This document shows, piece after piece, positions 12,931-24,662 of a stretch of DNA of 64,000 nucleotides. The DNA lies in the NCBI RefSeq assembly GCF_024166365.1, contig NC_064830.1, positions 93,798,968 through 93,862,967 of the forward strand. Reading direction: 5' to 3'. The position numbers and the translations under genes are program-made. Every line of letters starts with the position of its first letter. The stretch's first letter is position 1. The notes beneath the pieces were generated by a model. It had not been told where the DNA came from, searched no databases, and saw only the letters and a program-made list of their open reading frames with translations. The stretch comes from Elephas maximus indicus. Taxonomy: Eukaryota > Chordata > Mammalia > Proboscidea > Elephantidae.

Positions 12931-14544
12931 CTTCAATGACTCAGAGCCCTGGCCAGGTACCTCAGTGGAACAGCCCACACCTGGCCAGTGGCCTGGGCTT
13001 GGCCTTCGCCTCACCTCGCATGCTCTGTGGGGTCTCTTGCTTTGTCCCTGAGTCCTGCTGTGAAGAAGGTCCAGCCAGGACACCTGTTACCGTTGGGAAA
13101 GAAGTGACCATGTCTTGTGGGTTTCTGGAATGGGAAGGCTCCTGAGAAGGGACCCTCTTTCCAGCCAGGCAGGGCTCAGTGCCGGTGGTAGGAGGGCTCT
13201 TCTGAGTTAGCTGCCAGGCTGGTCAGATGTTTGTGACTCTGAGGGTGTTGCTCATCTCGAGACCTGCCGGGTGGGAAAAGAATCATTGTCCTTACTGATG
13301 TGTGGCTGGTGGGGGAAGGGTTATTACTTCATGTGCACTCATTTGTACACTTCAGAATATGAAGCACACGCGATTCAGAAGCATGAGCGTCTCTCCCCAG
13401 GTTGAACTGGATGCGATCCTTCCCCCGGTGAGAGACCCCAGAGCACAGGACACAGCCTCCCATGAGCTTCCGGTGCTCCCCCTGGTCCCTCTGTCTTTTC
13501 TGGTCACTCAGAGACATAAGTGCATCTAGAACGACCCCCTCAGATGGGAGAAATTAGCATAAAACCATAGCATTCTGCCAATTTCAAGTTTTAAAAAGCT
13601 TAAATCTGACTCCGCTAACGTTCTGCTCCTTTTCTGATGGCTAGCTTAGTTATGGCCCACTTCTTAAAAGTCTGTTAACGAAACTAAAATATAAAATGTG
13701 AAAAATCATGTAGCACAATGCCTGCTTAGCCAGGAAGTCTCCCCACGTGCTTGTAATGTGAGATTTAATTTAGCAACACTGCAGTCGCAGGTGGTTGTGC
13801 AGGGCTGACTCCAGAGACAGAAAAAGCAAGTGAGTTTTGCCCGCCCTGACTGCAGTGGCTGTTGCCCTGGCCCCAGGTATATTGCTTTCCCTCCCCATGC
13901 CTCGTCTGTCTCCCTTCCCTACCGTTAAGTGGGTCTGAACAAAGTGACGCGATTTGTTTGATGCTCTGAAGAAACCCAGCTGCAGAGGGTGATGCTATGT
14001 GATGATGTAATTATCAGAGTAAATGAGTTGTCTGCAGTGACCTGTCTGCTTGTGTTTTTAAAAACCTCCAAGTAGCTGCCTTGGGGTGTAGCTACTTCCT
14101 CCACCAAGTTAGGGTGCCGGCCTGGGGGCACACAGGTGCTGGCCCCTGCTTCAGTGCACCATTGGTTCCTGGAAGGTGGCTTGGGTTGGGAGCCAAGCTG
14201 GGAACTCAGCTCGAGAAAGCTGTAGAGATGTTGGTGGGGGCTCGTGGTCGGCAGGCCACTGATCCAAGTCTGACTCACCCGATGTGTAGCGAGCAGAGTT
14301 CACAGAGCAGGGGAATGCACTCTGGGCCCAGGTATGGGCAGGCCTTTCAGAGACGTGCTGACTCAAAATGGCAATGGGAAGGAGGTTTTTCAAGCAAAAC
14401 AGTTAGTGGACAGGTCAAAGCGGAGCTGCTCTGGGGTACCGTGGGGGCTCCCAGGAGCAAAGTTTAAGGATCCCTCTCATTTTACAGGGGCAGGAGCTGA
14501 GGTCGGCTGTGGCAGTCACAGCACCGCACCTGGTTCTCCCTGTC

Positions 14545-14790
14545 TCCTCTTGCCAGCTGGTGACTTTGGTCAACTCTTAGCAGATGCTCAGGAAATCTCT
14601 TCTGGAAAATGTTTTCTGGATTTCACACCTTTGAGCTTCAGTTTCCTTCTCTATAAAAGGAACGTAGCAATGCCAGACTTACAGGTTCTACTGGGAGGAT
14701 TAAGTGATAATACCTATAAGCTGTTTAGCACAGTGCCCACGCGGGCGCACAGAACACGTTCGTTGTGGTTGTTGATGAGAATGTCGTTAA
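14545..14790 (+). repeat. MIR SINE
   Basis: Reads 'gctggtgactttggtcaa', 'ttcagtttccttctctataaaa', 'tgggaggattaagtgataat', 'cacagtgcc', a nearly full MIR core and 3' part in plus orientation. Confidence 0.75.
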
Positions 14791-15302
14791 TGTCATCGTC
14801 TTCAGGTTCCTGGAGTAGCTCCCTCCAGTCAAAGTTGTTTTCATCTTGTATTAGACCAGGAGGAGTCCTGGGCTTCTGAGCCAGTTCTTGACTCTGCCCT
14901 ACTCAGAATCAGATACTTTCACCAGTTTACCAGAAGACCAGCCAGTTGGCTGCCGGCCCTTATATCACCACTGGTGATTCGGTGTTGTGTTGATGGATGC
15001 ACGAGATGAGCAGCAGAGTCCCCTAGATTCAGCAGCTCTCTCTTCAGCCCCCTGTGGGCTGTGGGCCAAACACTTGGGCCCTGGCTGCCGCCCCTGGAAT
15101 CAGCCGAAGGAAGAAAAGACCCTCACTCCTCACGCTTTTGGAGGGGGGGCTACCTCTTACTGTGGGTGGGTGGTTTCCTCTTTAAGATCTTTACCTTCTT
15201 TGGTTGATTTAAGCATCTGTTGAGACTGACCCCTGCCACGTTTTAGCCAAACACAGAAGCTACTATGTTTGAGGAGATGCGAGCCCCCGAGAGATTCTCT
15301 AG

Positions 15303-15420
15303 ATCAGTGGTTCTCAACTGAGGGTGATTTTGCCCCTCGGGACGTTTGGCAATGTCTGGGAGCATTCTTGGCTGTCACAACGGGAGTGGGTTGCTCCTGG
15401 CTTCTAGTGGGTAACCTCTT
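15303..15420 (+). mobile_element. MER5A-like hAT DNA transposon fragment
   Basis: Begins 'cagtggttctcaac', then '..ttttgcccctcgggacgt', 'ttggcaatgtctggga', 'ggctgtcacaacggg', 'cttctagtgggta'. This is the left part of the non-autonomous hAT-Charlie element MER5A. The right terminal repeat is not recognised. Confidence 0.75.
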
Positions 15421-16227
15421 GGCCCTGCACAGGTACCTTCCCTTGATTTACTCAGCAGATACTTACTCAGAATACTCACTCTGTGCCCAGTGACATGCCC
15501 CAGCGTGGTGTCCAGCGGCCTCCCCTCACAGCCCAGCGGGGAGGCAGGCCGGGCTGTAGAACCATGGCCCAGTGCGACTGGCTGGTCCTGTGGCTTGTAG
15601 TACGGGGCTGCCTGACTTGGGGGAGGGCTGGAGGGCTTCCCAGGGGAGCAGCCGAGAAATACGGAGAGGAACGGTCGGGCAGGCAGGAGAGGCCCTCTAA
15701 GCTGAAGGCTACACAGAGGCCAGGCGTGGCGAATCAGGGGAGCCACGATCAGACAAGCTGGGGAGGGGTGGACCGGGTGACGGTTTCTTGCGCTTGTTCC
15801 TACCACGCCTTTGATAAAAGCAGCCTAGCCCTCCTGGGTGTAGAGTGGCCGCTGCTCTGGGGGAAGTCTGTTCTTTCAGTCTGATGTCTGGAAGGATTTG
15901 GTGTAGTTAAGAGCGCTCTACAGACATGCTTGGAGTGAGGGGAGGGGCTCCCAGATGGGGGGACATGCCTGCGCCCCCCTCCAAGAAGAATACGCTCCTT
16001 GATGTGGGTGCAGGATGGCCCCTAGGCTGCGGCACTGGCAGACCTGCAGGCCTGATGCCGCCACGTGGCCTGGAAGGGGGGGGATGAACAGAGGGCCAGC
16101 TGACCCTGCCAGGCTCTGGCTGCCTCTCCTCAGCCAGCCCTGTCCAGCCCGGGCGGGCCTGCAGCTCTGGGAGCCATCCTTCCACCTAGAGGGCGCAGGG
16201 CTGTCTCCCTGCTGGGTAGAATCCACT

Positions 16228-17760
16228 CAGCCCATCAACTTAATATGCACTGAGTGCTAACCGAGTTCCAGTGCTCTAGGACACAGGGTTACAGCAGAGA
16301 ACAAACACCAGAGCTGACCTTCCAATAGGGGCAGACAGACGGTAAACATAATAAATATGTGGATTACATCATAGCTTAGAAGGGGCTAGGACTCCCTGGG
16401 TGGTACACACAGTTAATGTCCTTGGCTGCTAACTGAAAGGCTGGAGATTCAAGTCCACTCACAGGCACCTCAAAAGAAAGGCCGGGTGATACTGCTTCCG
16501 AATCAGCCAGTGAAAGCCCCGTGGAGCAGTCCTACTCTGACACACAGGGGGTCACCATCAATCAGAATCAGCTCACCAGTAACTGGTTTTTAGAAGGGGA
16601 TAAACGTTACAGGAGAAAAAGAGGTTAAGGAGGATTGGAAGAGCAAGTGGAAGGGCTGAAGTCTTACACTGGGTGCTCACTAAGAAGGTAATATTTGAAC
16701 AGAGTCTTGACGGGTGAGGGAATAAGCCCTGCAGACATCCAGGGGAAGAACACTCCAGGCAGAGGGTGCAAAGGTCCTGTGGTGCAAGTGTGCCTGGGAG
16801 CCAGAATGGCTGGAGCAAAGTGGCCAGGTGGAAGCGAGGCAGGTGATGAGGTCAGAGAGCTAAAGCGGGGGCGGAGTGCCTGGGGCCCTGTCGGCCACTG
16901 TAGGGGTTTGGGCTTTGACTGAGTGGTGTGGGAGCCCCTAGAAAGGGTTGAGCACGGTGATCTGATTTGACTTTTTAAAATGCTCACTCTGGTGGCTGTG
17001 TCATGACTAGGTTGTAGGCGTGAGGGTGGGAACAAGGAGACCAGAGAGGAGCGTGTTGCCATAATCGAAACGAGATGGTGACTTGGACCAGGGTGGCGGC
17101 GGTGGTGAGAAGTGATTGAATTCTGGACACATTTTGAAGGTAGAGCCAGAACGAGGACTTCGACAGATTAGATGTAAGGAGCAAGGATAGCCCAAGGGTT
17201 TTGGTCAGCCACTGGGGACAGACTTGCCCTTACAGAGAATGACACCCCAGGAGGTGTGCAGCAGGGGGTCCTGTTGGGGTGATGTAGATTTGGGAAGGGG
17301 ATCCAGCTTATATTGGCATCTGTTAAGATTGAGGTACCAGCTAGACATCTCAGTGGAGATGGGAAAGGGGAGATATGGGCAGAAGGTGGGATCTGGGGCG
17401 TTGTCAGCTTCCGAGTGGCATGTAAGAAGGAGTGAAGGAGCATTCCAGCTACCGAGAGGAAAGAAAATGTGGTCCCGGGGCTGAGCCTTGGGTGCACCGG
17501 TGGCATCCAGAGCTGAGTGACAGGACCCAGCAAAGGAAACTGGGAAGGAGCAGCCAGCGGGGGGAAGGAGGCTGGAGCCAGCCGCCAGTGGGCCAGGAAA
17601 GATAAGAGCTGAGAAATGAGGACGCAGCAACGTGTAGAGGTCATTGGTGACCTTGACAAGAGCAGTTTCTTTGGTGTGGGGACGAAAGCCTGACCGGAAT
17701 GGTGTGAGAAAATGGGGGAGAGGATTAGGGACTGAGTAGACCACTCCTTCAAGGAACCTT
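16228..17760 (-). mobile_element. L2 LINE, decayed, with nested AfroSINE
   Basis: Read on the minus strand, this follows the L2 order. Near 17,750-17,630 a degraded reverse-transcriptase stretch reads SGFRPHTKETALVKVTNDL (compare L2 'QSGFRP..ETALVKVTNDL'). The typical 3' segment is then recognisable: 'ttaaaa..tcagatca', 'tctctgacctcatc', 'cacaggacctttgcac', 'ttcaaatattaccttcttagtgag'. A 3' tail lies at 16,228-16,382. The element is broken by the SINE at 16,383-16,595 and its RT motif is not intact. Longer minus-strand open frames across it (for example 17,168-17,935) are relics, not genes. Confidence 0.75.
16383..16595 (+). mobile_element. AfroSINE (tRNA-derived SINE), diverged
   Basis: Starts 'actccctgggtggtacacacagttaa', then 'ggctgctaactgaaaggctgg', 'gattcaagtccac', 'ccccgtggagcagtcctactctgacaca' and 'atcagaatcagctca'. 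Head, body and tail of the afrotherian SINE are all present. It sits within an L2 and so inserted after it. Confidence 0.85.
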
Positions 17761-17795
17761 CTGGAGGGGACACTGGAATAAAGTGAAGCTGCATG

Positions 17796-17832
17796 TAGAT
17801 GTGTGTGTGTGTGTGTATGGATGTGTGTGTTT
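17796..17832 (+). repeat. (GT)n microsatellite
   Basis: Two short GT runs separated by 'atggatgt', just upstream of a SINE. Confidence 0.85.
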
Positions 17833-17869
17833 CAAATAGGATAAATAATATGTTTGTATGCTTATAGGG

Positions 17870-18200
17870 GTAGTGGTGGTTTAGTGGTAGAAGTCTCCCC
17901 TTCCAGCCGGAGACCCAAGTTCGATTCCCAGCCAAGGCACCTCACGCACAGCTACCGCCCATCTGTCAGTGGAGGTTTGCGTGTTGCTTAGATGCTGAAC
18001 AGGTTTCCACAGAGCTTCCAGACTAAGACAGACTAGGAAGAAAGGCCTGGCAATCTACTTCCAAAAACCCTATGGATCACAACGGTCCAATCCAAAATTG
18101 ACCATGGGGATGGCGCAGGACTAGGATGGCGCAGGACTCCGTTGTGCATGGAGTTGCCATGAGTTGGGGCCGACTTGATGGCAGCTGACAATAGCGACAA
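17870..18200 (+). mobile_element. SINE with tRNA-Gly-like head and AfroSINE-like body
   Basis: Positions 17,870-17,938 fold like tRNA-Gly. The A box is TGGTTTAGTGG (17,877-17,887) and the B box GTTCGATTCCC (17,919-17,929). The anticodon arm has a GTCTCC/GGAGAC stem, and a 7-base loop CTTCCAG would give anticodon TCC. The acceptor arm has two mismatches, so this is not a working tRNA gene. The body has 'ggcctggcaatctacttcc' and 'aaaaccctatgg', and the end 'ccatgagttggggccgacttgatggca' breaks down to 'gctgacaatagcgacaa', paralleling the AfroSINE body and tail. An internal 16-bp tandem repeat (GGATGGCGCAGGACTA) lies at 18,108-18,138. Confidence 0.8.
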
Positions 18201-18419
18201 CATGTGTATGGAAAGGAGAAGCAAGAATTCATGCAGCAGGAGAGAGGGTGGAAGAGACTTCTGTGGGACACCCTTGCATAGGAGCAAAGGGATGGCGTCT
18301 CTCAGCAAGGGAGGGGTCGCAGCCATCTCTGGTCACCTCTCGGATTACACAGGTCCAGAGGCAGGGAGGAGATGGATGTGGTCCCGGCTCCAGTCCCTCT
18401 CAGAGCCCCCAAGCTGAGA

Positions 18420-20120
18420 GAGACAGTTTGTACTGCAGAGCCCTACCACTCCTGCCTGGCCTGTGGTGGCTGGTTTAATAACACAGCGTCCCCCACCTTC
18501 CAAAAGCAACGGGCACAACACCCCAGGCCTTTGCCATTGGACTCCAGTTGCTGTAAGTTCCAGGCTATAACTGGTCCGCAGGCAGAAATAGTACCTTCAG
18601 TCACAGGGCCCTGTCTCCTTAAGTCTTGACCATGATATTTGTTTCTTTCTCCCCTCTGAGAAATGCACCCTCCAGGAAGTCTTCCCAGATTCTCCCAGAG
18701 GAATGACTCACCACACATTTCATAAGGGGAGGGGGCTGTCAGGCGAGGGGGTCTCTGTCTCATCTGAGGCCAACCCTCCACCTGGCTCTGGACCTTCTAC
18801 CACTGCCCCCGCCCCCCGCACAGCCTCTCCCTCTCCCTGCCCACCCCTGCCCCTGCTTACATCCTCTATTCCTGAAGGCCCTTCTCTTGCATCCCCCACT
18901 CCCCCCGCAGTTCTGCCCATGGCTCTGCGAATCCCAGCCAAGCCTCTGTCCAGAGAGTGAGCTCACCCCAGTCCCAGCCCCACAGGCCCCTAGGCCCCAG
19001 CGCCTGCCCCAAGCTCCCCTCCCACCCTCAGCTTTCTGTAGCCTGAGATGCCAACGACCCCTCCTTACTTGTCGACACTCTGTTCAACATGGTGCCTAGT
19101 AGCACTTCCTCCTCATATCCCCCGATGTCCTGCCACCTCTTCTCAGGGTCTACTAGCTAAAACTGTCATCTCTATTGTCTTACTCATCCACTGCTGGGTT
19201 TAGCCCCCTCCCCTTCCCCGGGCATGGAGCTCTCCCCCTGCGTCTCCAGCCTCAGGCAGGGCGCATCCCGCCACTCATGTTGTCCCCTTAGCTGCTCCCC
19301 TAGCACCGCGTGCACCACAGCCAAACTTGGCTGCTGCTCTCTCTGCCCGTTAGGGGTCTAGTTTCAGGCACGGGCCTCCTGGGTCTGTATAACAGTGTGG
19401 TCCGCGACTCTCACCAGAACCTTCTACTGCCTTGCCCCAAGACCCCATGCTCCACTGTCCAAAGAACCCTCCTCACCTGACCGGGGGGCCTGGCATACCA
19501 CCGACTCATGGTGCCAAGCCAGGCCAGGCCCTCAGTCCCTTTACCACAGCACTTCCTCACAGCCCAGCTCACCTCCTGGATCAGGGCCTGGGTGGGTCCT
19601 CAAGGTCCCGCCTACACACAGGGGCTTCTCAGCATCTGGGCCAAGCCCACCCCTCCTGCCTGGAGGAAGTCCCCCTGATCGTGGGACCCTCCTCGCCCAG
19701 TGCTGCATCCTGCCCCTCCCCAGTACCCCCTTCCTCCTGTATCCGCAGCCCCTGTACCCCTCTCTCCCCGAGTTAAAGACCTCCTCCCTCAGCTGCCACT
19801 CCACCTTCCCTGCTTTACCATGAAGGTTCCTGAGAGGGTCCTCTGCACTCACCTCTACCTGCCTCCTCTTTGGGGACAGCACATTTAGCATGTTCAGAAT
19901 CTAGAGCCATCCACTGCCCTCTGCCAGAGTGGACCCAAGCCTGTCCTGCCTTCTCCACCTCGGCCACGGCCACGCTCTCCCTCTGCCTTCAAGGCTGGGG
20001 CCTGCTTAGGACTCCACACGCCTCCCATCAACTCCAGAGCTCCCATCCTGCAGGAAAACTCCCCCAGACCACAAGGGGCATGCACCCTCATCTCACCTGG
20101 ACAAGGTTAATTTGCAGGGA
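18420..20120. other. C-rich unassigned intronic stretch
   Basis: Pyrimidine- and C-rich low-complexity sequence (CCCTCC, CCCCGC and CTCCC runs) with no splice-bounded exon, no repeat family I can name, and only composition-driven open frames. The last 200 bases may be decayed L2 continuing beyond the SINE at 20,128. Confidence 0.5.
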
Positions 20121-20127
20121 GTGACAG

Positions 20128-20338
20128 GTTGGCTATACCAGCTGCCATTGAGTCAATTCCAACTCTTCGTGACCCTGTGTGTGTCAGAGTAGAACTGTGC
20201 TCCACACAGTTTCTAATGGTTGATGTTTTGGAAACAGATCACCAGGCCTTTCTTCCAAGGCACCTCTGGGTGGACTCAAACCACCAACCTTTCTTTTAGC
20301 AGCCAAGCATATTAACTGTTTACACCACCCAGGGACTC
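20128..20338 (-). mobile_element. AfroSINE
   Basis: Minus-strand copy. On + it reads 'gccattgagtcaattccaactc', 'gtgaccctgtgtgtgtcagagtagaactgtgctcc', 'cctttcttccaaggcacctctgggtgg', 'actcaaaccaccaacctttc' and 'gcagccaagcatattaactg..caccacccagggactcc' in pieces. Full length, moderately diverged. Confidence 0.88.
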
Positions 20339-20339
20339 C

Positions 20340-20700
20340 ACAGGCTGGCTTTACTCCCTGAACCTTCCAAATACCTGTCCACCCCCTCACCTTTGTACAG
20401 GCTATTCCCTCGGCCTGGAAAACCCTCCTCACTTGCCCATCCCTGTTTGGCAAACTCTCATTCATCCCTCAAGGCCCAACTCAAATATTACATCTACGGT
20501 GAAACCGCTGGTGCTGCCTGCTATACCCCAAGCAGAATGAAGTTCTCCCTCCATGCCCCGACGTGGACCTGACTTCCCCAGGGCCCGCAAGCACCCCCCA
20601 CCCCCAGGGCAAGGGCCAGGGGTGGGAGATCATCTTGTCGTCTTTCCAGTGCCCAGTATGATGTCTGGCACACAGTAGCTTGCGCAATAAAAGCAACTCC
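20340..20700 (+). repeat. L2 LINE 3' end
   Basis: Reads 'acaggctattccctcggcctggaa', 'catccctcaaggcccaactcaaatatta', 'gtgaaaccgctggtgctgcc', 'agtatgatgtctggcacacagtagc' and 'gcaataaaagcaac' in pieces, the L2 3' order in plus orientation. Confidence 0.65.
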
Positions 20701-21364
20701 TAGGTTCCAAATGCCTCCAAAACATTCCAGAGCCTTTCCCCAATGCTGGGCGTGATTGGGAAGGGTTTGCGGCCACAGCCTGCTGTCACTTCGGCCTCCG
20801 GGGAATCGCTAAGGCCTTTGTCCCTCCTAGGCCTTTGTCCCTTTCAGGTGGGATGGCCAGGGCAGGGTTAAAGCACCACACAGTAGGGCAGCCTGAAGAC
20901 TGCAGGGCTGCAGGCGAGGCCTGAGGCTGGACTGGCTATGGGGGAGGTCCTGGAGGCTGGGGGTGGGAGGCATCAGCAGCTCCGCCTGAGGAGAAGGAAC
21001 CTGGCTCTGCAGGGCTGCCCCCAGCGCTCCACCGAGCCCTTAACTCTGAAGTGTATCCAGGCCAGTAAAACGGAACAAGCCCGGCAATGGGCTCAGACGC
21101 CCTCTTGCTTCTCACCAAGTGGCGGGGGCACCTCAGCTCTGGCTCACTTCTCCTGTGGACTGTGCTCTGCTGAGACTGACCCCTTGTGCCTTATCAGAGC
21201 CCGGCTGGTCCTTGTCCAAAGTTCTGGGCCTTTGCCTCTGTCGCCGCAGCATCACTCAGGGTTGGTGTCCCCAGCACCTCCTTGCCTCAGGTGGTCTCCA
21301 GGTTTTCTCAGGAGAGCAGTCCTGCTCAACCACTGCCCAGCAGCCAATCCAGCTTCTCCAGGGG

Positions 21365-21465
21365 CCTCTCATCTCCATTTTACAGACAAGACTGGGAGAA
21401 GTCAGGTGTCTTGCCCAGGGTCACGAAATTCCTATAAAGGCAAGGCCAGAATTCCAGAGAGGAGC
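21365..21465 (-). repeat. MIR SINE fragment
   Basis: Contains 'ccattttacagacaagactggga', 'gtcttgcccagggtcac' and '..ggccagaattccag', a reverse-complement MIR. Confidence 0.65.
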
Positions 21466-23689
21466 CCCGCTTAGGCCCCTCCCTCGATACTAAGTGGCCT
21501 CCTGGAGATGTGACCCCCAACTTCCTAGTTTGCATATTCCTTTCTCCAGTGGTGAGGGGAAGCAGGGGCTGGTGGCCAGGGGTCCCTCACATGGCAGGCT
21601 TGTGTGCTTCTGTGATGGTGTCACTGTGGCCGTTGTCTTCCCTGAGTGGGGCCTGTAACTGAGGCTGCCCCTCGGGAACTCAAGCACTGTCTTCTGACCG
21701 TCTCATCCCCCACCTCCCGTCTGGGTGAGGTTCCAAAGCACAGCTCTGGGTAAGGCTGCGATCCCAGCTGGGTTCTGCTGCTCCCAGACGGTGTCCAGGC
21801 CCTGCCTGTGAGCCTCAACCCCCTGCGCGCCTTCCCCAGACCTCCAGTGCCTGCCTCTGCCAGCCTCTGCTCTGTGCCTCCATTCCAGCTGCGAGTGCAT
21901 GCTGGCCAGCCCTCCATGTCACCCAGAGCCACCTCCTCAAGGACAGCCTCCCCCATGCTCAGCAGCTCCCCCAGAGTCTGGGCCAGCATAACAAACTGGC
22001 CCTTGCAGGGTGACCGGGCTCTGGCTGGGTAGGAGCCCTCACACACTCACAAGGCTACAGCAGGCACAACACAAATGCACAGGAAACCTGAAACCCGGCC
22101 CCGAACCCACTTGCCTTGCCCGGGCCCACAGATGGCCACGGGAGCTGTAAGTCACTCCTACCCCAGGGACCCTGGCCCAGACCACACTGGGGGTAGACCT
22201 GGACTGGTGGCTGAGTTGTCCCTCTGGCATTTCATGCAGTATGTTGGTCCCCTCCGTACATGCTGCTTGTATACCTCCAAGGACAAGGGTCCACACTCCA
22301 TAGATTTCCCCTCTCCCAGCCCTGTCTGTTCTGTTCTCTGGGCCCTCATCCCTGAAGGTGGGGTGCTGCCCACCTGAGCCTGTGTTCTCTGGGCTCAGCA
22401 CCTTCCACTTGTCCCAGGGTATCTGTCCACACCCTCCCCCCACATCATCAGTCTGAGCACCATTGTTAGACAAGCTCTGGTTATGGACACCCAAGGCTCC
22501 TCTCTCAGTCCAGGCCCTCCCCTCTAGACTCCCATCCACCGCCCTCCTAAGTGTGATGGGGCAGCAGGCTGTCCTGCTCTCCGGGCCGGGCCCACAGGCC
22601 TGGGATCCAGTACTCCATGCCCAGACCAGCGGCCATGCAGAGGCCTAACTAGGGTATGGCAGGTGTGGCAGTTATTGCACTGAGCAGTTTCAGTTAGCCT
22701 GGTGCAGCCAACCGTGTATCTGTGGAAAATGGCGCCTGTGGCAAGTATTGAAATTGCACCCCTGTGCAAACACCTAACACCCCTCTTTTAGATAACTTTA
22801 CCATAATATCAGCTCAAAAATGCAACTCAAGCTCAATCTTTTAACACATTACTGTGCTTGAGGAAGGACCGTGGGCTGTACCAGGTTAATAGAAACTCTA
22901 AGTGGCACCATGCAACCATGGCATTTGTTGTCTCCCCCTGAGACACAGAAGAGGGTCCTCCTTTCTTCCCTGGGCTCCGCCCCCACCACAGGACCCTGGT
23001 TAAAGCCCGTGGAGGAGGCCATGCAGGGCCTACAGGCTGAAGGCCAGACCCCAACCCTGCACCCAGCGTGCTCCTCCGTGGCCCAGCCCTGCCCTCAGAC
23101 CCCTCACTCTGCCACCTACTGACACCACCTGCCTGCCAGGTATGCCTGGAGGAGGAAATCCACTTGGAGCCACCTGGGCAAAGGGCCTAAAGGAGTCAGG
23201 TCCCTGGTGTGGCAGAAGGACTTAGACATAGCTGGGATGGACACCCTGGGTTTGGTCCTAGCCCTGGCCAGATCCTGGCCCTGTGACCGTGGGCAGAGTC
23301 ATCCTCAGCTCGTCATCTGTTGAGCAAAGATCATCTTCTCTGACTAACGGCGCTTTGAGGTGTGGAAAGGGCTTGGCGTGCACCGGGCACCCAGGAGATG
23401 GAGCGGTTGGGTGTGAGGTGAGGCTGCCCCCACCCTGGCTCAGGGCATTGAGCCCAGCTAAGCTGGTGGGACAGCTGCACAGCAGGCCACCCAGTGACTG
23501 GTGAGGCCAATGGAGAAGGCACAAAATCCAGATCCTTGAGCACAGCCTGGAGCCTTTGGGCATTTCTGAAGCCGCAGTGCCCCCTAGTGGCCTTGCCGTC
23601 TACCCTGGAAGAACAGCACCAGCCCTCAGGCCTCAGCTGCCTGCTTGTGGCCCCGCTGCTCAGCCACCATTCTGTGCCTGACCTCTGAG

Positions 23690-23820
23690 CAGGGTTTGTT
23701 GGCATCAGTTTGCAAATGAGGCCCAGACAGGCGAGTTGGCCGCCCAGAGTCACACCGCCTTCCAGAAACAGAGCCAGACCTCGAGCTCAGGTCTCCCTGG
23801 CTCCCAGGCCACTGCTGTCC
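23690..23820 (-). repeat. MIR SINE fragment
   Basis: Contains 'tttgcaaatgaggcccagacag', 'cccagagtcacac' and '..gagccagacc', a reverse-complement MIR. A plus-orientation MIR-like piece may lie just before it, near 23,245-23,330. Confidence 0.6.
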
Positions 23821-24534
23821 TCCCTGCCGTGGCTCTGAAGGCACCAAGGGGCGTCCTTCTGGGGAGTGTCAGAGAACTCCCCAACATCTCCCACTCTCCA
23901 AAAGGGCAGGAGAGTTTCCAAACAGAATTCTTGTCAATTTGCTTTGTTGTAAAAAATGACACGTGGCTCCTGGATCGGGGAGAGGACAGGACTGTGGGTC
24001 ACCCTCACCCCCACCATGGCCACCACCTCCACCATTGCAGCTGGGGCGCAGTGTGCAGAAAGTTGGGAAAGGGGCCAAGCAAGTCTCGTGTCAGCTTCAG
24101 ATGTGGAACCCTCACCCCCTTGGGTCTGAAGGAGGACTGCCTCCTGGAGGCCCCTCCCATACCTTCCTTGGGGTTCACTGGGTTCAACCCACTTGCCCAC
24201 TTACAGTGCCAAACAAGACCTGGAGAGGGAAGAGGCTTAGGGTCACCCCGCTGGCCATAAGCAGAGCCAAAGCTGGACTGATTTTCCCTAACTGCCTGAC
24301 CTGGCCCCCTCCCCTGCCCAGAGTGTTTCAGGAGCACAGGCAGTGCCCTGAGCCCCTAGTGGCCTGGTCTAATGGTGGTCCATTAGGTGGTGATAGGTGG
24401 GGAGGGGACAGCTGGAGCTCTCGGCCTGGGTGCGGTCCAGCTTACAGAGTGTGGGCTGGAAATGCACAGAGAGGTGAAGGCACCGCCAGGCCCACCAGGC
24501 TCTCTCTGATGGCCATGTCTTCCTTTGCCCACAG

Positions 24535-24662
24535 GGCGCTGTGCGGAGCTGCAGGTCCACGTCACCGAGGCAGTGGCCACGGCAGCTGAGCAGAGGGAGC
24601 TGATTGCCCGCTTGGAGCAGGACCTCAGCACCATCCAGACCATCCAGCGGCCCGATGCTGAG
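24535..24662 (+). CDS. CUX1: CASP exon a (coiled coil)
   Basis: Acceptor CACAG at 24,530-24,534 and donor GTGAGC at 24,663. The exon begins with the last two bases of a Gly codon and encodes RCAELQVHVTEAVATAAEQR.. through ..TIQRPDAE, ending in phase 0. It is helical, with leucines in heptad spacing. Any apparent start just upstream is within the intron and is not used. Confidence 0.93.

Larger units (their letters stand above)
12451..24534 (+). other. CUX1: Intron of the CASP transcript (and CUX1 downstream flank)
   Basis: About 12 kb lies between the presumed CUX1 3' UTR end and the first CASP-specific exon in view. It holds MIR copies, a MER5-type hAT fragment, a long decayed L2 with a nested AfroSINE, a tRNA-Gly-headed SINE, a GT microsatellite, a minus-strand AfroSINE and a plus-strand L2 tail. 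The C-rich stretch 18,420-20,120 has long open frames from base composition only, and I identify nothing in it. No additional exon with homology is visible. Confidence 0.7.

Noticed and set aside
17168..17935. A 255-codon minus-strand gene
   Set aside because: Covers a decayed L2 LINE plus a GT microsatellite and a SINE head; the RT motif is broken.
17870..17938. A functional tRNA-Gly gene
   Set aside because: A and B boxes and the anticodon arm are present, but the acceptor stem has two mismatches, no T-run terminator follows at once, and SINE body sequence continues.
18703..19891. Several 70-140 codon Pro/Ser-rich open frames
   Set aside because: Composition effect of C-rich sequence; no splice-bounded exon, homology or consistent strand.
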